Source: Spirochaetaceae bacterium (GTDB lineage Bacteria; Spirochaetota; Spirochaetia; SZUA-6; Bin103). Taken from it: a stretch of 46,324 bases of DNA. A model generated the notes under the pieces. It was not told the DNA's origin and made no database searches. It saw only the letters and a list, made by a program, of their open reading frames with translations. This document shows positions 33,497-42,347 of the stretch, in pieces. Position 1 is the stretch's first letter, and each line of letters starts with the position of its first letter. The stretch covers positions 1-46,324 of the forward strand of contig JAPPNY010000048.1 of assembly GCA_028818385.1 (NCBI GenBank). Direction: 5' to 3'. Position numbers and translations under genes: made by a program.

Positions 33497-34381
33497 GTGT
33501 ACCTACGTGAAGACTCTTCTCTGACTGCGGGACCCGCAGGCGCGCGCCGCCGTCGGTCACTGCTGCCGACCGCGCTGCTGCCGATGCTGGCGGCGCTTCT
33601 GGCCTTGACGCTGGCCGCCTGTGGCGGCGGCGACGACGGCGGTTCCGAGACCACGACCGAAGCCGAGAAGCCCAAGGAGCCCGCGACCACGTCCAGCGCC
33701 GAGCAGGCGTCGTCCACGCCGGGCGCGCTGAACGCGACCATCTCCGGCACCATCACCTTCGGCGCCGAAGCCAGGCGCGCGCCGGCCGTCCTGAACATGG
33801 AAGCCGACCCGGTCTGCGCCGAAAAGAACGCCGAGGATCCCAAGACCGAGCAGGCGTTCCTGCTCGACGATGCGAAGGGGCTGGCCAACGTTTTGATCCA
33901 GGTCACGTCCGGGCTTCCGGAGATGGAGTTCGACGCTCCGGCGTCGGAGGTGGAGTTCACCCAGTCGGGCTGCATCTACGATCCGCACATCCTGATCGCG
34001 CGGGTGGGCCAGACGGTCAAGATCCTCAATCCCGACGGCACGCTCCACAACGTTCACGTGTTCGGCAAGGTCAACCAGGAATTCAACCAAGCCATGCCGA
34101 AGTTCCAGACCGAGCTCGAGCAGGTGTTCGACAAGGTGGAGGCCGAGCCGTTCGCCATCAAGTGCGACGTGCACCCGTGGATGAACGCGTTCGGCGTGGT
34201 GCTCGATCACCCGTACGCGGCCGTGACGGCTCCCGACGGCACGTTCAGCATTCCGAACCTGCCGGCCGGCACGTACCAGGTGGAGGTCTGGCACGAGTTG
34301 CTGGGCGCGTCGACGCATGAGGTCACCGTTACCGAAGGCGGCACCGCGACGCTCGACCTGGCTCTGCAGCCGCCGAGTTGA
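33497..34381 (+). CDS. Cupredoxin-like lipoprotein with carboxypeptidase-regulatory domain
   Basis: GTG 33497 is preceded by GGAGGA. A signal sequence ends in the lipobox TLAAC (Cys42), followed by a flexible GGGDDGGSETTTEAEK tether. Next comes a cupredoxin-like domain with HNVHVF and KCDVHPWMNAF, giving candidate copper ligands His, Cys, His and Met. The final 60 residues (APDGTFSIPNLPAGTYQVEV) are a carboxypeptidase-regulatory-like beta domain. It sits 18 bp before the oxidase subunit I gene and probably delivers electrons or copper to the oxidase at the outer face of the membrane. A TTGACA at 33423-33428 may be part of its promoter. Confidence 0.85.
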   Translation: MYLREDSSLTAGPAGARRRRSLLPTALLPMLAALLALTLAACGGGDDGGSETTTEAEKPKEPATTSSAEQASSTPGALNATISGTITFGAEARRAPAVLNMEADPVCAEKNAEDPKTEQAFLLDDAKGLANVLIQVTSGLPEMEFDAPASEVEFTQSGCIYDPHILIARVGQTVKILNPDGTLHNVHVFGKVNQEFNQAMPKFQTELEQVFDKVEAEPFAIKCDVHPWMNAFGVVLDHPYAAVTAPDGTFSIPNLPAGTYQVEVWHELLGASTHEVTVTEGGTATLDLALQPPS

Positions 34382-34399
34382 CGCACGCGAGCTGACGTA

Positions 34400-36202
34400 G
34401 TGGCGCACGCCGGCACCGCAGACCACGCCGCGCACTCGCACGGCGACCATCCGCCGGAGCCGTTCTGGCGGAAGTACATCTTCTCGATCGATCACAAGAC
34501 GATCGGCATCCAGTACGGCATCACCGCCCTGGTGTTCCTGTTCTTCGGGTTCTGCCTGGTGATGATCATGCGCTACAGCATCGCCTACCCCGGCAGCCCG
34601 CTGCCGCTGCTGGGCGGTCTGCTCAACCTTCCCGAGCCGGGCGCCATCCCGCCGGAGTTCTACAACCAGCTCGGCGCCATGCACGGCACGATCATGGTCT
34701 TCCTGGGCGTCGTGCCGCTGGCGGTCGGGGCGTTCGGCAACTACTTCGTGCCGCTGCAGGTGGGCGCCCCGGACATGGCGTTCCCGAAGCTCAACATGAC
34801 CAGCTACTGGATGTACTTCATCGGCGGCGTGGTCATGCTGATCAGCTTCTTCGTGCCGGGCGGCGCCGCCAAGTCCGGGTGGACCTCCTACGCGCCGCTG
34901 TCCGTGATCGAGACGGTGGGGCAGACGTGGTGGCTGATCGGCATGATCTTCCTGATCACCTCGTCGCTGCTCGGCTCGATCAACATCATCACCACGATCG
35001 TGCAGCTCCGCGCCCCGGGGCTGGCCTACATGCGCATGCCCTTCTTCGTCTGGGCGCAGCTCATCACCTCGTTCCTGCTGCTGCTGGCGTTCCCGCCGCT
35101 GGAGGCGGCCGGCGTGCTGCAGCTCCTGGACCGGGTAGCGGGCACCAGCTTCTTCCTGCCCACCGGACTGGTGATCTCCGGCGAACCGCTGGAGGTGTCC
35201 GGCGGCGGCAGCGCGCTGCTGTGGCAGCACCTGTTCTGGTTCCTGGCCCATCCGGAGGTGTACGTCCTGATCCTGCCGGCGTTCGGGGTCATCGCCGAGG
35301 TCATCGCCAACAACACGCGCAAGCCGCTGTGGGGCTACAAGTCGCTGGTCTACTCGGCGCTGTTCATGGGCTTCATGTCGTTCATCGTGTGGGCGCACCA
35401 CATGTTCCTGACCGGCATGGGCACAGTGATCAGCTCTTTCTTCCAGTTGACGACCATGATCATCTCGGTGCCGTCGATCATCATCCTGACGGCGTTCATC
35501 CTGTCGCTGTGGGGCGGCTCCATCCGCTTCACGGCGCCGATGAAGTTCGCGCTGGCCTTCATCCCCATGTTCGGCATCGGCGGCCTGACGGGGCTGCCGC
35601 TCGGCCTGGCTTCCGCCGACATCTACCTGCACGACACCTACTACGTGATCGGCCACTTCCACTACGTCGTGGCGCCGGGGTCGCTGTTCGGACTGTTCGC
35701 CGGGATCTACTACTGGTATCCCAAGGTGACCGGCCGGCGCATGAGCGAACGGCTGGCGAGCTGGCACTTCTGGCCTTCGCTGATCTTCATGAACGGCGTC
35801 TTCTTCCCGATGTTCATCCAGGGCATGGCCGGCGTGTCCCGGCGCCTCTACGACGGCGGCGCCACGTACGCCCACGCGCAGGACGTGCTCTGGCTCAACG
35901 AGGTGATGTCGTTCTCCGCGTGGGGGCTGGGGCTGGCGCAGATCTTCTTCATCGTCAACTTCATCATCAGCCTGCGGAAGCCGAAGGAAGCGGAAGAGAA
36001 CCCGTGGGAGGCGACCACCCTGGAGTGGGCAGCGCCCTCACCGCCGCTGCCGCACGTCAACTTCCGCGAGCCGGTGGCCGTTACCCGGCCGCCCTACGAC
36101 TACAGCCCGGCAGGCGCCAAGGCCGGGTTCCTGCCGCAGCACAGTCCCGCCGGGGCCGGGCCCGACCCGGCCGGCGCCGCGCCTACCGGCGCCGGACACT
36201 GA
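34400..36202 (+). CDS. ctaD: Cytochrome c oxidase subunit I
   Basis: The 600-aa protein (GTG 34400) has about 12 helices and the haem-copper signatures: FWFLAHPEVYVLILPAFG with the Cu-B His and cross-linked Tyr, FIVWAHHMFLTGMG with the His-His pair, and HDTYYVIGHFHYVVAPGSLF with haem ligands. The HPEVY element and later motifs place it in the A-type (aa3/caa3) family. The C-terminal tail (about 50 residues) is Pro/Ala-rich. It is the proton-pumping catalytic core of terminal oxygen reduction. Confidence 0.98.
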   Translation: MAHAGTADHAAHSHGDHPPEPFWRKYIFSIDHKTIGIQYGITALVFLFFGFCLVMIMRYSIAYPGSPLPLLGGLLNLPEPGAIPPEFYNQLGAMHGTIMVFLGVVPLAVGAFGNYFVPLQVGAPDMAFPKLNMTSYWMYFIGGVVMLISFFVPGGAAKSGWTSYAPLSVIETVGQTWWLIGMIFLITSSLLGSINIITTIVQLRAPGLAYMRMPFFVWAQLITSFLLLLAFPPLEAAGVLQLLDRVAGTSFFLPTGLVISGEPLEVSGGGSALLWQHLFWFLAHPEVYVLILPAFGVIAEVIANNTRKPLWGYKSLVYSALFMGFMSFIVWAHHMFLTGMGTVISSFFQLTTMIISVPSIIILTAFILSLWGGSIRFTAPMKFALAFIPMFGIGGLTGLPLGLASADIYLHDTYYVIGHFHYVVAPGSLFGLFAGIYYWYPKVTGRRMSERLASWHFWPSLIFMNGVFFPMFIQGMAGVSRRLYDGGATYAHAQDVLWLNEVMSFSAWGLGLAQIFFIVNFIISLRKPKEAEENPWEATTLEWAAPSPPLPHVNFREPVAVTRPPYDYSPAGAKAGFLPQHSPAGAGPDPAGAAPTGAGH

Positions 36203-36214
36203 GCCAGCACTTCC

Positions 36215-36808
<594 letters not shown>

Positions 36809-36848
36809 CGATGGATGCCCTGTTCCAGGATGTAGCGAGGAGTTGAAG

Positions 36849-37163
36849 GTGGCCGATCAACACGTCGACAAGCACGTCCGCCAGTACGTGGCGGTGTTCA
36901 TAGCGCTGATGGTGCTGACGATCGTCACGGTGCTGGCCAGCCGCATCGATATCGGTGTTGCCGGCGGCATCACCCTTGCTCTGATCATCGCCAGCGTGAA
37001 GGGCACGCTGGTAGCCGGCGTGTTCATGCACCTGTTCAGCGAAAAGCGCAAGATCGTCTACACGGTGCTGATCTACACCGGCATCTTCCTGCTGGTGCTG
37101 TTTCTGCTCACCGCCCTGAGCTACGGGGACACGCTCGACCTCGGAGACCCGGACTCAAGGTAG
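36849..37163 (+). CDS. Cytochrome c oxidase subunit IV (CyoD/CtaF-like)
   Basis: From GTG 36849 (AGGAG at 36837-36841; a TTG at 36843 is less well spaced) the 104-aa product has three helices, including KGTLVAGVFMHLFSEKRKIV, the family motif of the prokaryotic subunit IV. It stabilises the oxidase core. Follows subunit III in the operon. Confidence 0.85.
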   Translation: MADQHVDKHVRQYVAVFIALMVLTIVTVLASRIDIGVAGGITLALIIASVKGTLVAGVFMHLFSEKRKIVYTVLIYTGIFLLVLFLLTALSYGDTLDLGDPDSR

Positions 37164-37168
37164 GCGGC

Positions 37169-37372
37169 ATGTCTCTCAAGGTGTTCCATGTCGTCTTCGT
37201 CTCCATCGCCGGGCTGTTCCTGGCACTGTTCTCGGGCTGGGCGTTCCTGTTCGCTCCCGGACTCGACCGCGGCCCCGCCGTCGCGCTGGGCGTTTCGGCG
37301 GCGGCCGGACTGGTGGCGCTGATCGTCACCGAGCGGCGCGTGCTGGCCAGCCTGCCGCGGAGGCCGCGATGA
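37169..37372 (+). CDS. Small two-helix membrane protein in the oxidase operon
   Basis: The 67-aa peptide has two helices (HVVFVSIAGLFLALFSGWAF and AVALGVSAAAGLVALIVTER) and a basic tail. It starts five bases after subunit IV, and its end overlaps the next start (ATGA). Position suggests an accessory or assembly subunit; no family is recognised. Confidence 0.7.
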   Translation: MSLKVFHVVFVSIAGLFLALFSGWAFLFAPGLDRGPAVALGVSAAAGLVALIVTERRVLASLPRRPR

Positions 37373-37644
37373 TGCGCCGCCACGCCGCGCGGCTGCATCC
37401 GGCGCTCGTTGCGGCGGCGCTGCTCCTGGTGCCCCGCCTTGCCGGCGCCTGCGCGGTCTGTTTCGGAGATCCCGATTCTCCCGCCTCCAAGGGGCTGACG
37501 GTCGCCGTGCTGTTCCTGGTGGGGGTCATCGTCGCCGTGCTGGCCGGGGTGGCGCTGTTCGCGGTCACCATGCTGCGGCGCAACGAGCGGCAGCATGAGC
37601 GCGGCGCGCACGGCGCCGCGCTGACTGGGGGAACCGATGGTTGA
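37369..37644 (+). CDS. Small membrane protein with CAVCFG motif in the oxidase operon
   Basis: The 91-aa product has a signal-like N-terminus ending ACAVCFGDPDS, a Cys-X2-Cys motif that could bind copper or form a disulfide, and one helix (GLTVAVLFLVGVIVAVLAGV). It overlaps both neighbours (ATGA with the previous gene, eight bases with subunit II). An assembly or copper-insertion role is inferred from context only. Confidence 0.7.
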   Translation: MMRRHAARLHPALVAAALLLVPRLAGACAVCFGDPDSPASKGLTVAVLFLVGVIVAVLAGVALFAVTMLRRNERQHERGAHGAALTGGTDG

Positions 37645-38416
37645 ATTCGCGCAGGCGCTCGGCCTGCCGCTCGACATCTCCGCTCACGGCTACCGGATCG
37701 ACGCGATCATCGGCTGGGTGCACCTGGTCATGTTCGTGCTGTTCGTCGGCTGGGGCGCGTTCTTCATCTACGCCATGATCCGCTTCCGGCGGCGGAGGAA
37801 CCCCGTTGCCGACCCACAGGGCGTCCGTACGCACGCGACCAGCTACCTGGAAGCCGTGATCGTGGTGATCGAGCTGGTGCTGCTGTTCGCACTGTCGATC
37901 CCGTTCTGGGCCGGCTTCGTGGCCAAGGTGCCGGAGCCGTCGGAGGCGATGCGGATACGCGTCGTCGCGCAGCAGTTCCAGTGGAACATCCACTACGCCG
38001 GCCCCGACGGCGTGTTCGGCCGCACCGACCCCGCGCTGGTGCGCCCGCAGGAGAACAATCACATCGGCCTGGACCGCGACGACCTGTTCGGCAAGGACGA
38101 CGTGATGACCAACAATCAGCTCAACGTCCCGATCGACCAGCCGATCGTGATCGAGCTGTCCAGTCTGGACGTCGTGCACAGCTTCTTCGTGCCGGTACTG
38201 CGGGTGAAGCAGGATGCGGTCCCGGGACTGGTGATCCCGCTGACCTTCACCGCCACCGCCACCGGCAAGTACGAGGTCGCGTGCGCACAGCTCTGCGGCA
38301 TCGGCCACGCGCAGATGCGCGGCTTCATCACCCTGATGGAGCAGGCCGAGTTCGACGAGTGGCTGGCCAAGCGTTCCGAGGAAGCACAGCAGACCGGCGC
38401 AGGCGGCTTCTTCTGA
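37637..38416 (+). CDS. ctaC: Cytochrome c oxidase subunit II, CuA
   Basis: The 259-aa protein has two N-terminal helices (WVHLVMFVLFVGWGAFFIYA and VIVVIELVLLFALSIPFWA) and a periplasmic cupredoxin domain with the CuA site CAQLCGIGHAQM plus the upstream His in DVVHSFFVP. No C-terminal cytochrome c domain is fused, so this is aa3-like and needs a separate electron donor. Subunit II is last in the operon, an unusual order. No leader peptide is cleaved obviously. Confidence 0.97.
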   Translation: MVEFAQALGLPLDISAHGYRIDAIIGWVHLVMFVLFVGWGAFFIYAMIRFRRRRNPVADPQGVRTHATSYLEAVIVVIELVLLFALSIPFWAGFVAKVPEPSEAMRIRVVAQQFQWNIHYAGPDGVFGRTDPALVRPQENNHIGLDRDDLFGKDDVMTNNQLNVPIDQPIVIELSSLDVVHSFFVPVLRVKQDAVPGLVIPLTFTATATGKYEVACAQLCGIGHAQMRGFITLMEQAEFDEWLAKRSEEAQQTGAGGFF

Positions 38417-38426
38417 TCCCTGTCCG

Positions 38427-39203
38427 TCAGGCCGGCAGGGGATAGACCTGAGGGAACGCGTCGCCGGTAAGTTGCCGGCCGTCTTGCACCTGCACGAACG
38501 GCTTCATCGGGTGCTCGCCCGCCTGCACGTAGCGCGTCTGCTCCGGCATGTAGTGGATGGCGATGGCGCGGCGCGGTCCGTCGCTGCGGTTCGGGAACGA
38601 GGCGTGCCACGTCAGGCAGTGGTGGTAGTGGACGTGCCCGGCACGTACCGGGCGCGGCTCCGCGCGCACGGCGTGTCCAGAGTAGGAGGGGGGTAGGTCC
38701 TGGCCCGGATCGGGCAGAGACACCGTGCCCCATCGATGGGAGCCTGGCACCATCCACATGCAGCCGTTCTCGACTTCGACGTCGTCCAGGGCCACCCACG
38801 CCGTGACCTGCACGTCCGGCGTGATGACCGGCCACGCAGGTGCGTCCTGATGCCAGTGCGTGGTGCCGCCGGTGCGCGCCGGCTTGTACTGGATCTGGTC
38901 GTGCCAGACGCGCAGCTCGCGCGCGCCGGTGAGCTGGACCGTCTCAGCGACGACTCGCGGATGCGCCAGCAGGCGTCGGAAGTCCGTGCTGGCCTGCCAG
39001 ATGTTGACCACCTGCTGCACCGGAGCCCGCTCCTGTCCGATGTCGCGGTCCAGCACCGGCTTCGCTCCGTTCCCCGCATCGCGCTCGGCCGACACGCGGG
39101 CCAGCTCCGCGCGCAGCCCGTCGACGGCGTCCGCTTCGAGGACGCGGCCCCCGCTCACGAATCCCCGCTCCTCGAACGAACGAACGTCGGCTTCGCTCAG
39201 CAT
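38427..39203 (-). CDS. Phytanoyl-CoA dioxygenase family Fe(II)/2-oxoglutarate oxygenase
   Basis: ATG 39203 gives a 258-aa protein; it overlaps the end of the upstream hydrolase gene by seven bases. The iron-binding facial triad is visible: HWHQD (H118, D120) and the later His in LTWHASFPNRSDGPRRAIAI, whose Arg should hold 2-oxoglutarate. Members hydroxylate diverse small molecules. Last gene of a three-gene minus-strand operon with two carbohydrate-type proteins, so a sugar-linked or small-molecule substrate is possible. Confidence 0.92.
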   Translation of the reverse strand: MLSEADVRSFEERGFVSGGRVLEADAVDGLRAELARVSAERDAGNGAKPVLDRDIGQERAPVQQVVNIWQASTDFRRLLAHPRVVAETVQLTGARELRVWHDQIQYKPARTGGTTHWHQDAPAWPVITPDVQVTAWVALDDVEVENGCMWMVPGSHRWGTVSLPDPGQDLPPSYSGHAVRAEPRPVRAGHVHYHHCLTWHASFPNRSDGPRRAIAIHYMPEQTRYVQAGEHPMKPFVQVQDGRQLTGDAFPQVYPLPA

Positions 39204-40774
39204 GGCTGTATCCACACCTCCACCTCGTCGATGATCACCGGGCTCGACCGTTTCGGGTCGGCCTGGTCCAGCGTGATCGCCAGATCGTTCTCTCCGTATG
39301 CCGGCGCCTCGGCGGGCAGCACGAACCAGCGCGTGTCCGGGCACACCGGCCGCGCCGGCACGGCCGGATTCGGCGGCCCGGCCGGGCGCTCGCGCGCCCG
39401 CGTGTCCGCCCGGCCCAGGGGACCGTCGGCGAGCGGCACGCCGTTGAGCGCGACCGCAAGCTCGTCCCGCTCGGTGAGGTCGGCGCCGCGCACCGCCAGC
39501 GTCGCACACCGGACCCGATCCATCCGCTCGTAGAGCCGGAAGCGGTACGTGCCGGCCGGCCGCTCGGTGATCCGGTCGAGCGTCAGCCGCTGCGCCTTGA
39601 CCACGCCGGAGGCGGTGCGGTCCATGCCCATCCACGGCACGCCGCCCCAGGTGGGGTCGAACACGTAGTGCCGCTCGCCTGCGGCGACGCGCCGCGGGTC
39701 GCGCAGATCGTGGAAGACCTGCAGCGCCTGCGGATAGTACGGCGGCGTGAACAGGTGGCCGACGAAGTGGTTGAAGACCGATACCCCGTCGGCGCCGCTG
39801 CCGTAGAAGGTGTGCGCGAGCGCCCGGCTCATCGACGGGCTCATCACCTCTTTCCTGCGGCGGCGGCGGTGGCTGACCCAGGGATGCAGCCCCGGATACA
39901 GCAGGCACGCGCTTCCCGGTGCGCGCGCCAGGGCGCCGAACTCCGCGTATCCCGCGCTGAAGTCGCAGAACATCGCGTCCATCGGCGCGCAGTAGTCGAT
40001 CAGCCCCTCGGCGATCCAGCCCGGCACGTCCAGGCCCATGACCAGGCACTCGTCCACGGTGGGGAGCACCCGCGCGCCCAGCAGCAGCCGCCGGCCGCGC
40101 GAACGGCCGTGGTCGTCCAGTGTCCGGCGGATGCGCCGGATGAGGTCGGTCATCAGGTGCGCGCGGTCGTGGGCGTCCGGCACCGGGAAGTAGCCGGGAT
40201 CGCGCATCACCAGCTCCACGCCGTCCACGTCGACGGTGTCCAGCAGGGTCGCGACGACGGCGTGCAGGAAGGCGCGCACCGGCTCGAAGGTGAAGTCGAG
40301 CGGCTTGCCGCCACGGTCGATCGCGGCTTCCGGCGGCCGCTCGATGCCCAGCACGTCCCAGCGCTTGGGAAGCTGGAACTCGGGATGCGACTCCACGAAC
40401 TCCGCGAACTTGGGAAAGTCGTGGGTGTCGTTCATGCGCAGGCCGCCCAGGAGGGTCATGCCGCGCTCGTGGCAGCGGTCGGCCAGCACCTGTAGCGGCT
40501 GCGTCCCGGCGTCCAGCAGGGGCAGGAACCGCCGGTGCTGGGGCCGCGTGTCGTACGGGAAGCGGTCGGTGCGCCAATAGGGCGTGAAGCCCTGGTTGTA
40601 GCAGTCCTGAACCATGGTATCGACGCCCGCGTCGCCCAGCATGTCGACCCAGCGGCGCAGGTCGCCGGCGCCGACCGGATCCGGCAGCATGGACGTCGCG
40701 ATGGTGGACGGATCGCTGTTGAAGACGATGCGGCGCTCGCCGCGCGGGTGCAGGGCCGGAACGTCGGCACTCAC
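39197..40774 (-). CDS. Putative TIM-barrel glycoside hydrolase
   Basis: The 525-aa protein reads as a (beta/alpha)8 enzyme: DAGVDTMVQDCYNQGFTPYW, RCHERGMTLLGGLRMNDTHD and VDGVELVMRDPGYFPVPDAH, with candidate acidic residues after strands, then a C-terminal beta-sandwich (AGTYRFRLYERMD, FVLPAEAPAYGENDLAITL). It resembles the GHL10/GH10-like glycosidase superfamily, but no exact family is claimed. It starts nine bases after the propeller gene. Confidence 0.6.
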   Translation of the reverse strand: MSADVPALHPRGERRIVFNSDPSTIATSMLPDPVGAGDLRRWVDMLGDAGVDTMVQDCYNQGFTPYWRTDRFPYDTRPQHRRFLPLLDAGTQPLQVLADRCHERGMTLLGGLRMNDTHDFPKFAEFVESHPEFQLPKRWDVLGIERPPEAAIDRGGKPLDFTFEPVRAFLHAVVATLLDTVDVDGVELVMRDPGYFPVPDAHDRAHLMTDLIRRIRRTLDDHGRSRGRRLLLGARVLPTVDECLVMGLDVPGWIAEGLIDYCAPMDAMFCDFSAGYAEFGALARAPGSACLLYPGLHPWVSHRRRRRKEVMSPSMSRALAHTFYGSGADGVSVFNHFVGHLFTPPYYPQALQVFHDLRDPRRVAAGERHYVFDPTWGGVPWMGMDRTASGVVKAQRLTLDRITERPAGTYRFRLYERMDRVRCATLAVRGADLTERDELAVALNGVPLADGPLGRADTRARERPAGPPNPAVPARPVCPDTRWFVLPAEAPAYGENDLAITLDQADPKRSSPVIIDEVEVWIQPC

Positions 40775-40783
40775 GGCGTGAGC

Positions 40784-41755
40784 CTACCCCGAGGTGGCGC
40801 TCAGAATCCGCCGCCGGTTCTGTTCGTCCTGCGCCTCGTAGTAGAGCCGAAAGCGCCCGTCGTCGAGGTCGATCACGCACGGTTCGGAAACCATGTTCAC
40901 GTCCAGCGGCCGGTCCAGGTCGAGCAGCGGACCGGGATCCCTGGTCCAGGTCAGGCCGTCCCGTGAGGAGGCGGCGAAGATGCCGCCGCGGATGTCGGTG
41001 GCCCAGGCGGCGAAGTACATGCGGTAGCGGATCTCGGCCGGGTCGCCCAGACGGATCACCTCCGGCGCGTAGACCGACAGCGTGTCGCGCCTCGCGTCCT
41101 CCTGGGCGATTCGCACGCCCGGCTCGATCCGGAACGACAGCCCGTCGTCGGAGATGGCGCTGATGATGTGATTGGGCGCGTCGAGCCCGGTGCGCCGGGG
41201 ATGGGCATAGCTGTGGAAGTAGAGCCGGCAACGGAGCCCGGCGGGGTCCGACGGCGACTCGACGTAGACGCAGCGCGGCGAGCCGAACGACGCGCCCGGA
41301 GCGGCGGCGCGGACGCCCGGCTCGGGCTCCCAGGCCAGCCCGTCCGGGGAGACCGCGCTCTTGATCACGGTCGGGCGGTCGGGGCCAGCGGCCTCGAAGT
41401 ACATGCGCCAGCGGCCGTCGGGCAGCGGCACGACGTCGGGACAGAGCACCCGCTGCGTCGCATCCGGCTCGTGAGCGTCCAGGCGCACGCCCGGCTCCTT
41501 GCGCCACGATGCGCCGTCGTCGGACACGGCGCTCAGGACGTAGCCGTTGGCGTTGGGCACCGCGCCGCCCGGCCCCCAGCCGGTGTAATACAGCCGGTAG
41601 CCGCCTGCGGGCAGCCGCACCACGTTCGGAGTCAGGATGCTCAGTGAGTCCAGGGGCGAATCGGGGCCGATGCACGGGTCCGGGTCCTTCGTCCAGACGA
41701 GGCCGGGGTCGCGGTCCTGATAGTGCACGGAGCGGATCCCGTCGAAGCGTCCCAT
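40784..41755 (-). CDS. Five-bladed beta-propeller glycosidase-like protein (GH43/GH32/GH68 superfamily)
   Basis: The 323-aa protein starts at ATG 41755 (MGRFDGIRSVHYQDRDPGLV); longer in-frame readings add an implausible Arg/Ala leader. Repeated blades carry the pattern YRLYYTGWGPGG, WRMYFEAAGPDR, RYRMYFAAWATD and FRLYYEAQDE, each with the SxDGLxW turn. This matches clan-J/F five-bladed propeller glycosidases. Catalytic acids were not assigned. It heads the operon with the TIM-barrel hydrolase and the oxygenase. Confidence 0.7.
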   Translation of the reverse strand: MGRFDGIRSVHYQDRDPGLVWTKDPDPCIGPDSPLDSLSILTPNVVRLPAGGYRLYYTGWGPGGAVPNANGYVLSAVSDDGASWRKEPGVRLDAHEPDATQRVLCPDVVPLPDGRWRMYFEAAGPDRPTVIKSAVSPDGLAWEPEPGVRAAAPGASFGSPRCVYVESPSDPAGLRCRLYFHSYAHPRRTGLDAPNHIISAISDDGLSFRIEPGVRIAQEDARRDTLSVYAPEVIRLGDPAEIRYRMYFAAWATDIRGGIFAASSRDGLTWTRDPGPLLDLDRPLDVNMVSEPCVIDLDDGRFRLYYEAQDEQNRRRILSATSG

Positions 41756-42347
41756 CGCGCCTTCAGAGTACCACCTCGGATCAGCCGCTTGCGGAACTTC
41801 GGTCGCCGCGTCGGCGGCGGTCCGAGCCGAGCGCGATCGACGGATCAATCTCGGATCGCTCCGATCGATCAGAATTCCACTTTACACGTACGGATCACCC
41901 GTGCTATCCCTGTAGCAGGTTTCGACACGCGGGCGGCTCACGTCGGGCCGCCTGCGGAACACAATAGACGTCGGCGGTCGGGGAAATGTAGCCGTCCTGA
42001 TCGAGGCGGCGAATACGCCTTTGTTTGCGTGTTGAAGCCTCAAGACCCGGCAGTGAGGTCAGCTTGCGATGGCAGACAACAAGGCTGAGCAGCCTTTCGA
42101 GGATGCCGGTCACGCGGTTGCGCTCCAGGCTGCCGCACGGCGCCCAGTCGGTCGAGGATCTATACGCGTTGCTCCAAATGGGCGTGGTCGTCGCGTATCG
42201 AAGCGACCCTCCTCCGTTTCCGCAGCAGCCTGTGGACGCGGTCACTTGATGGTTACGCCGGATACGATGACATTGCGCGGTTTCACTGACCGCGAAGCGC
42301 CAGATGAACGTCGGCGATTCCGGTGACGTGACGGCGGAGAGCAGAGA
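41756..42347 (+). other. Intergenic stretch with a promoter candidate and a possible gene remnant
   Basis: Composition shifts to lower GC. TTTACA (41881-41886), an 18-bp spacer and TATCCC (41905-41910) form a plus-strand sigma-70-like promoter candidate. A reading frame at 42025-42249 contains the plausible QSVEDLYALLQMGVVVAYRS but begins with an Arg/Ser-rich string and has no ribosome site, so it may be a remnant. No further feature is supported. Confidence 0.35.

Noticed and set aside
42069..42326. Short plus-strand ORF in the gap before the subtilase
   Set aside because: Arg-rich, no ribosome site, and an overlapping frame looks slightly more protein-like; neither is convincing.
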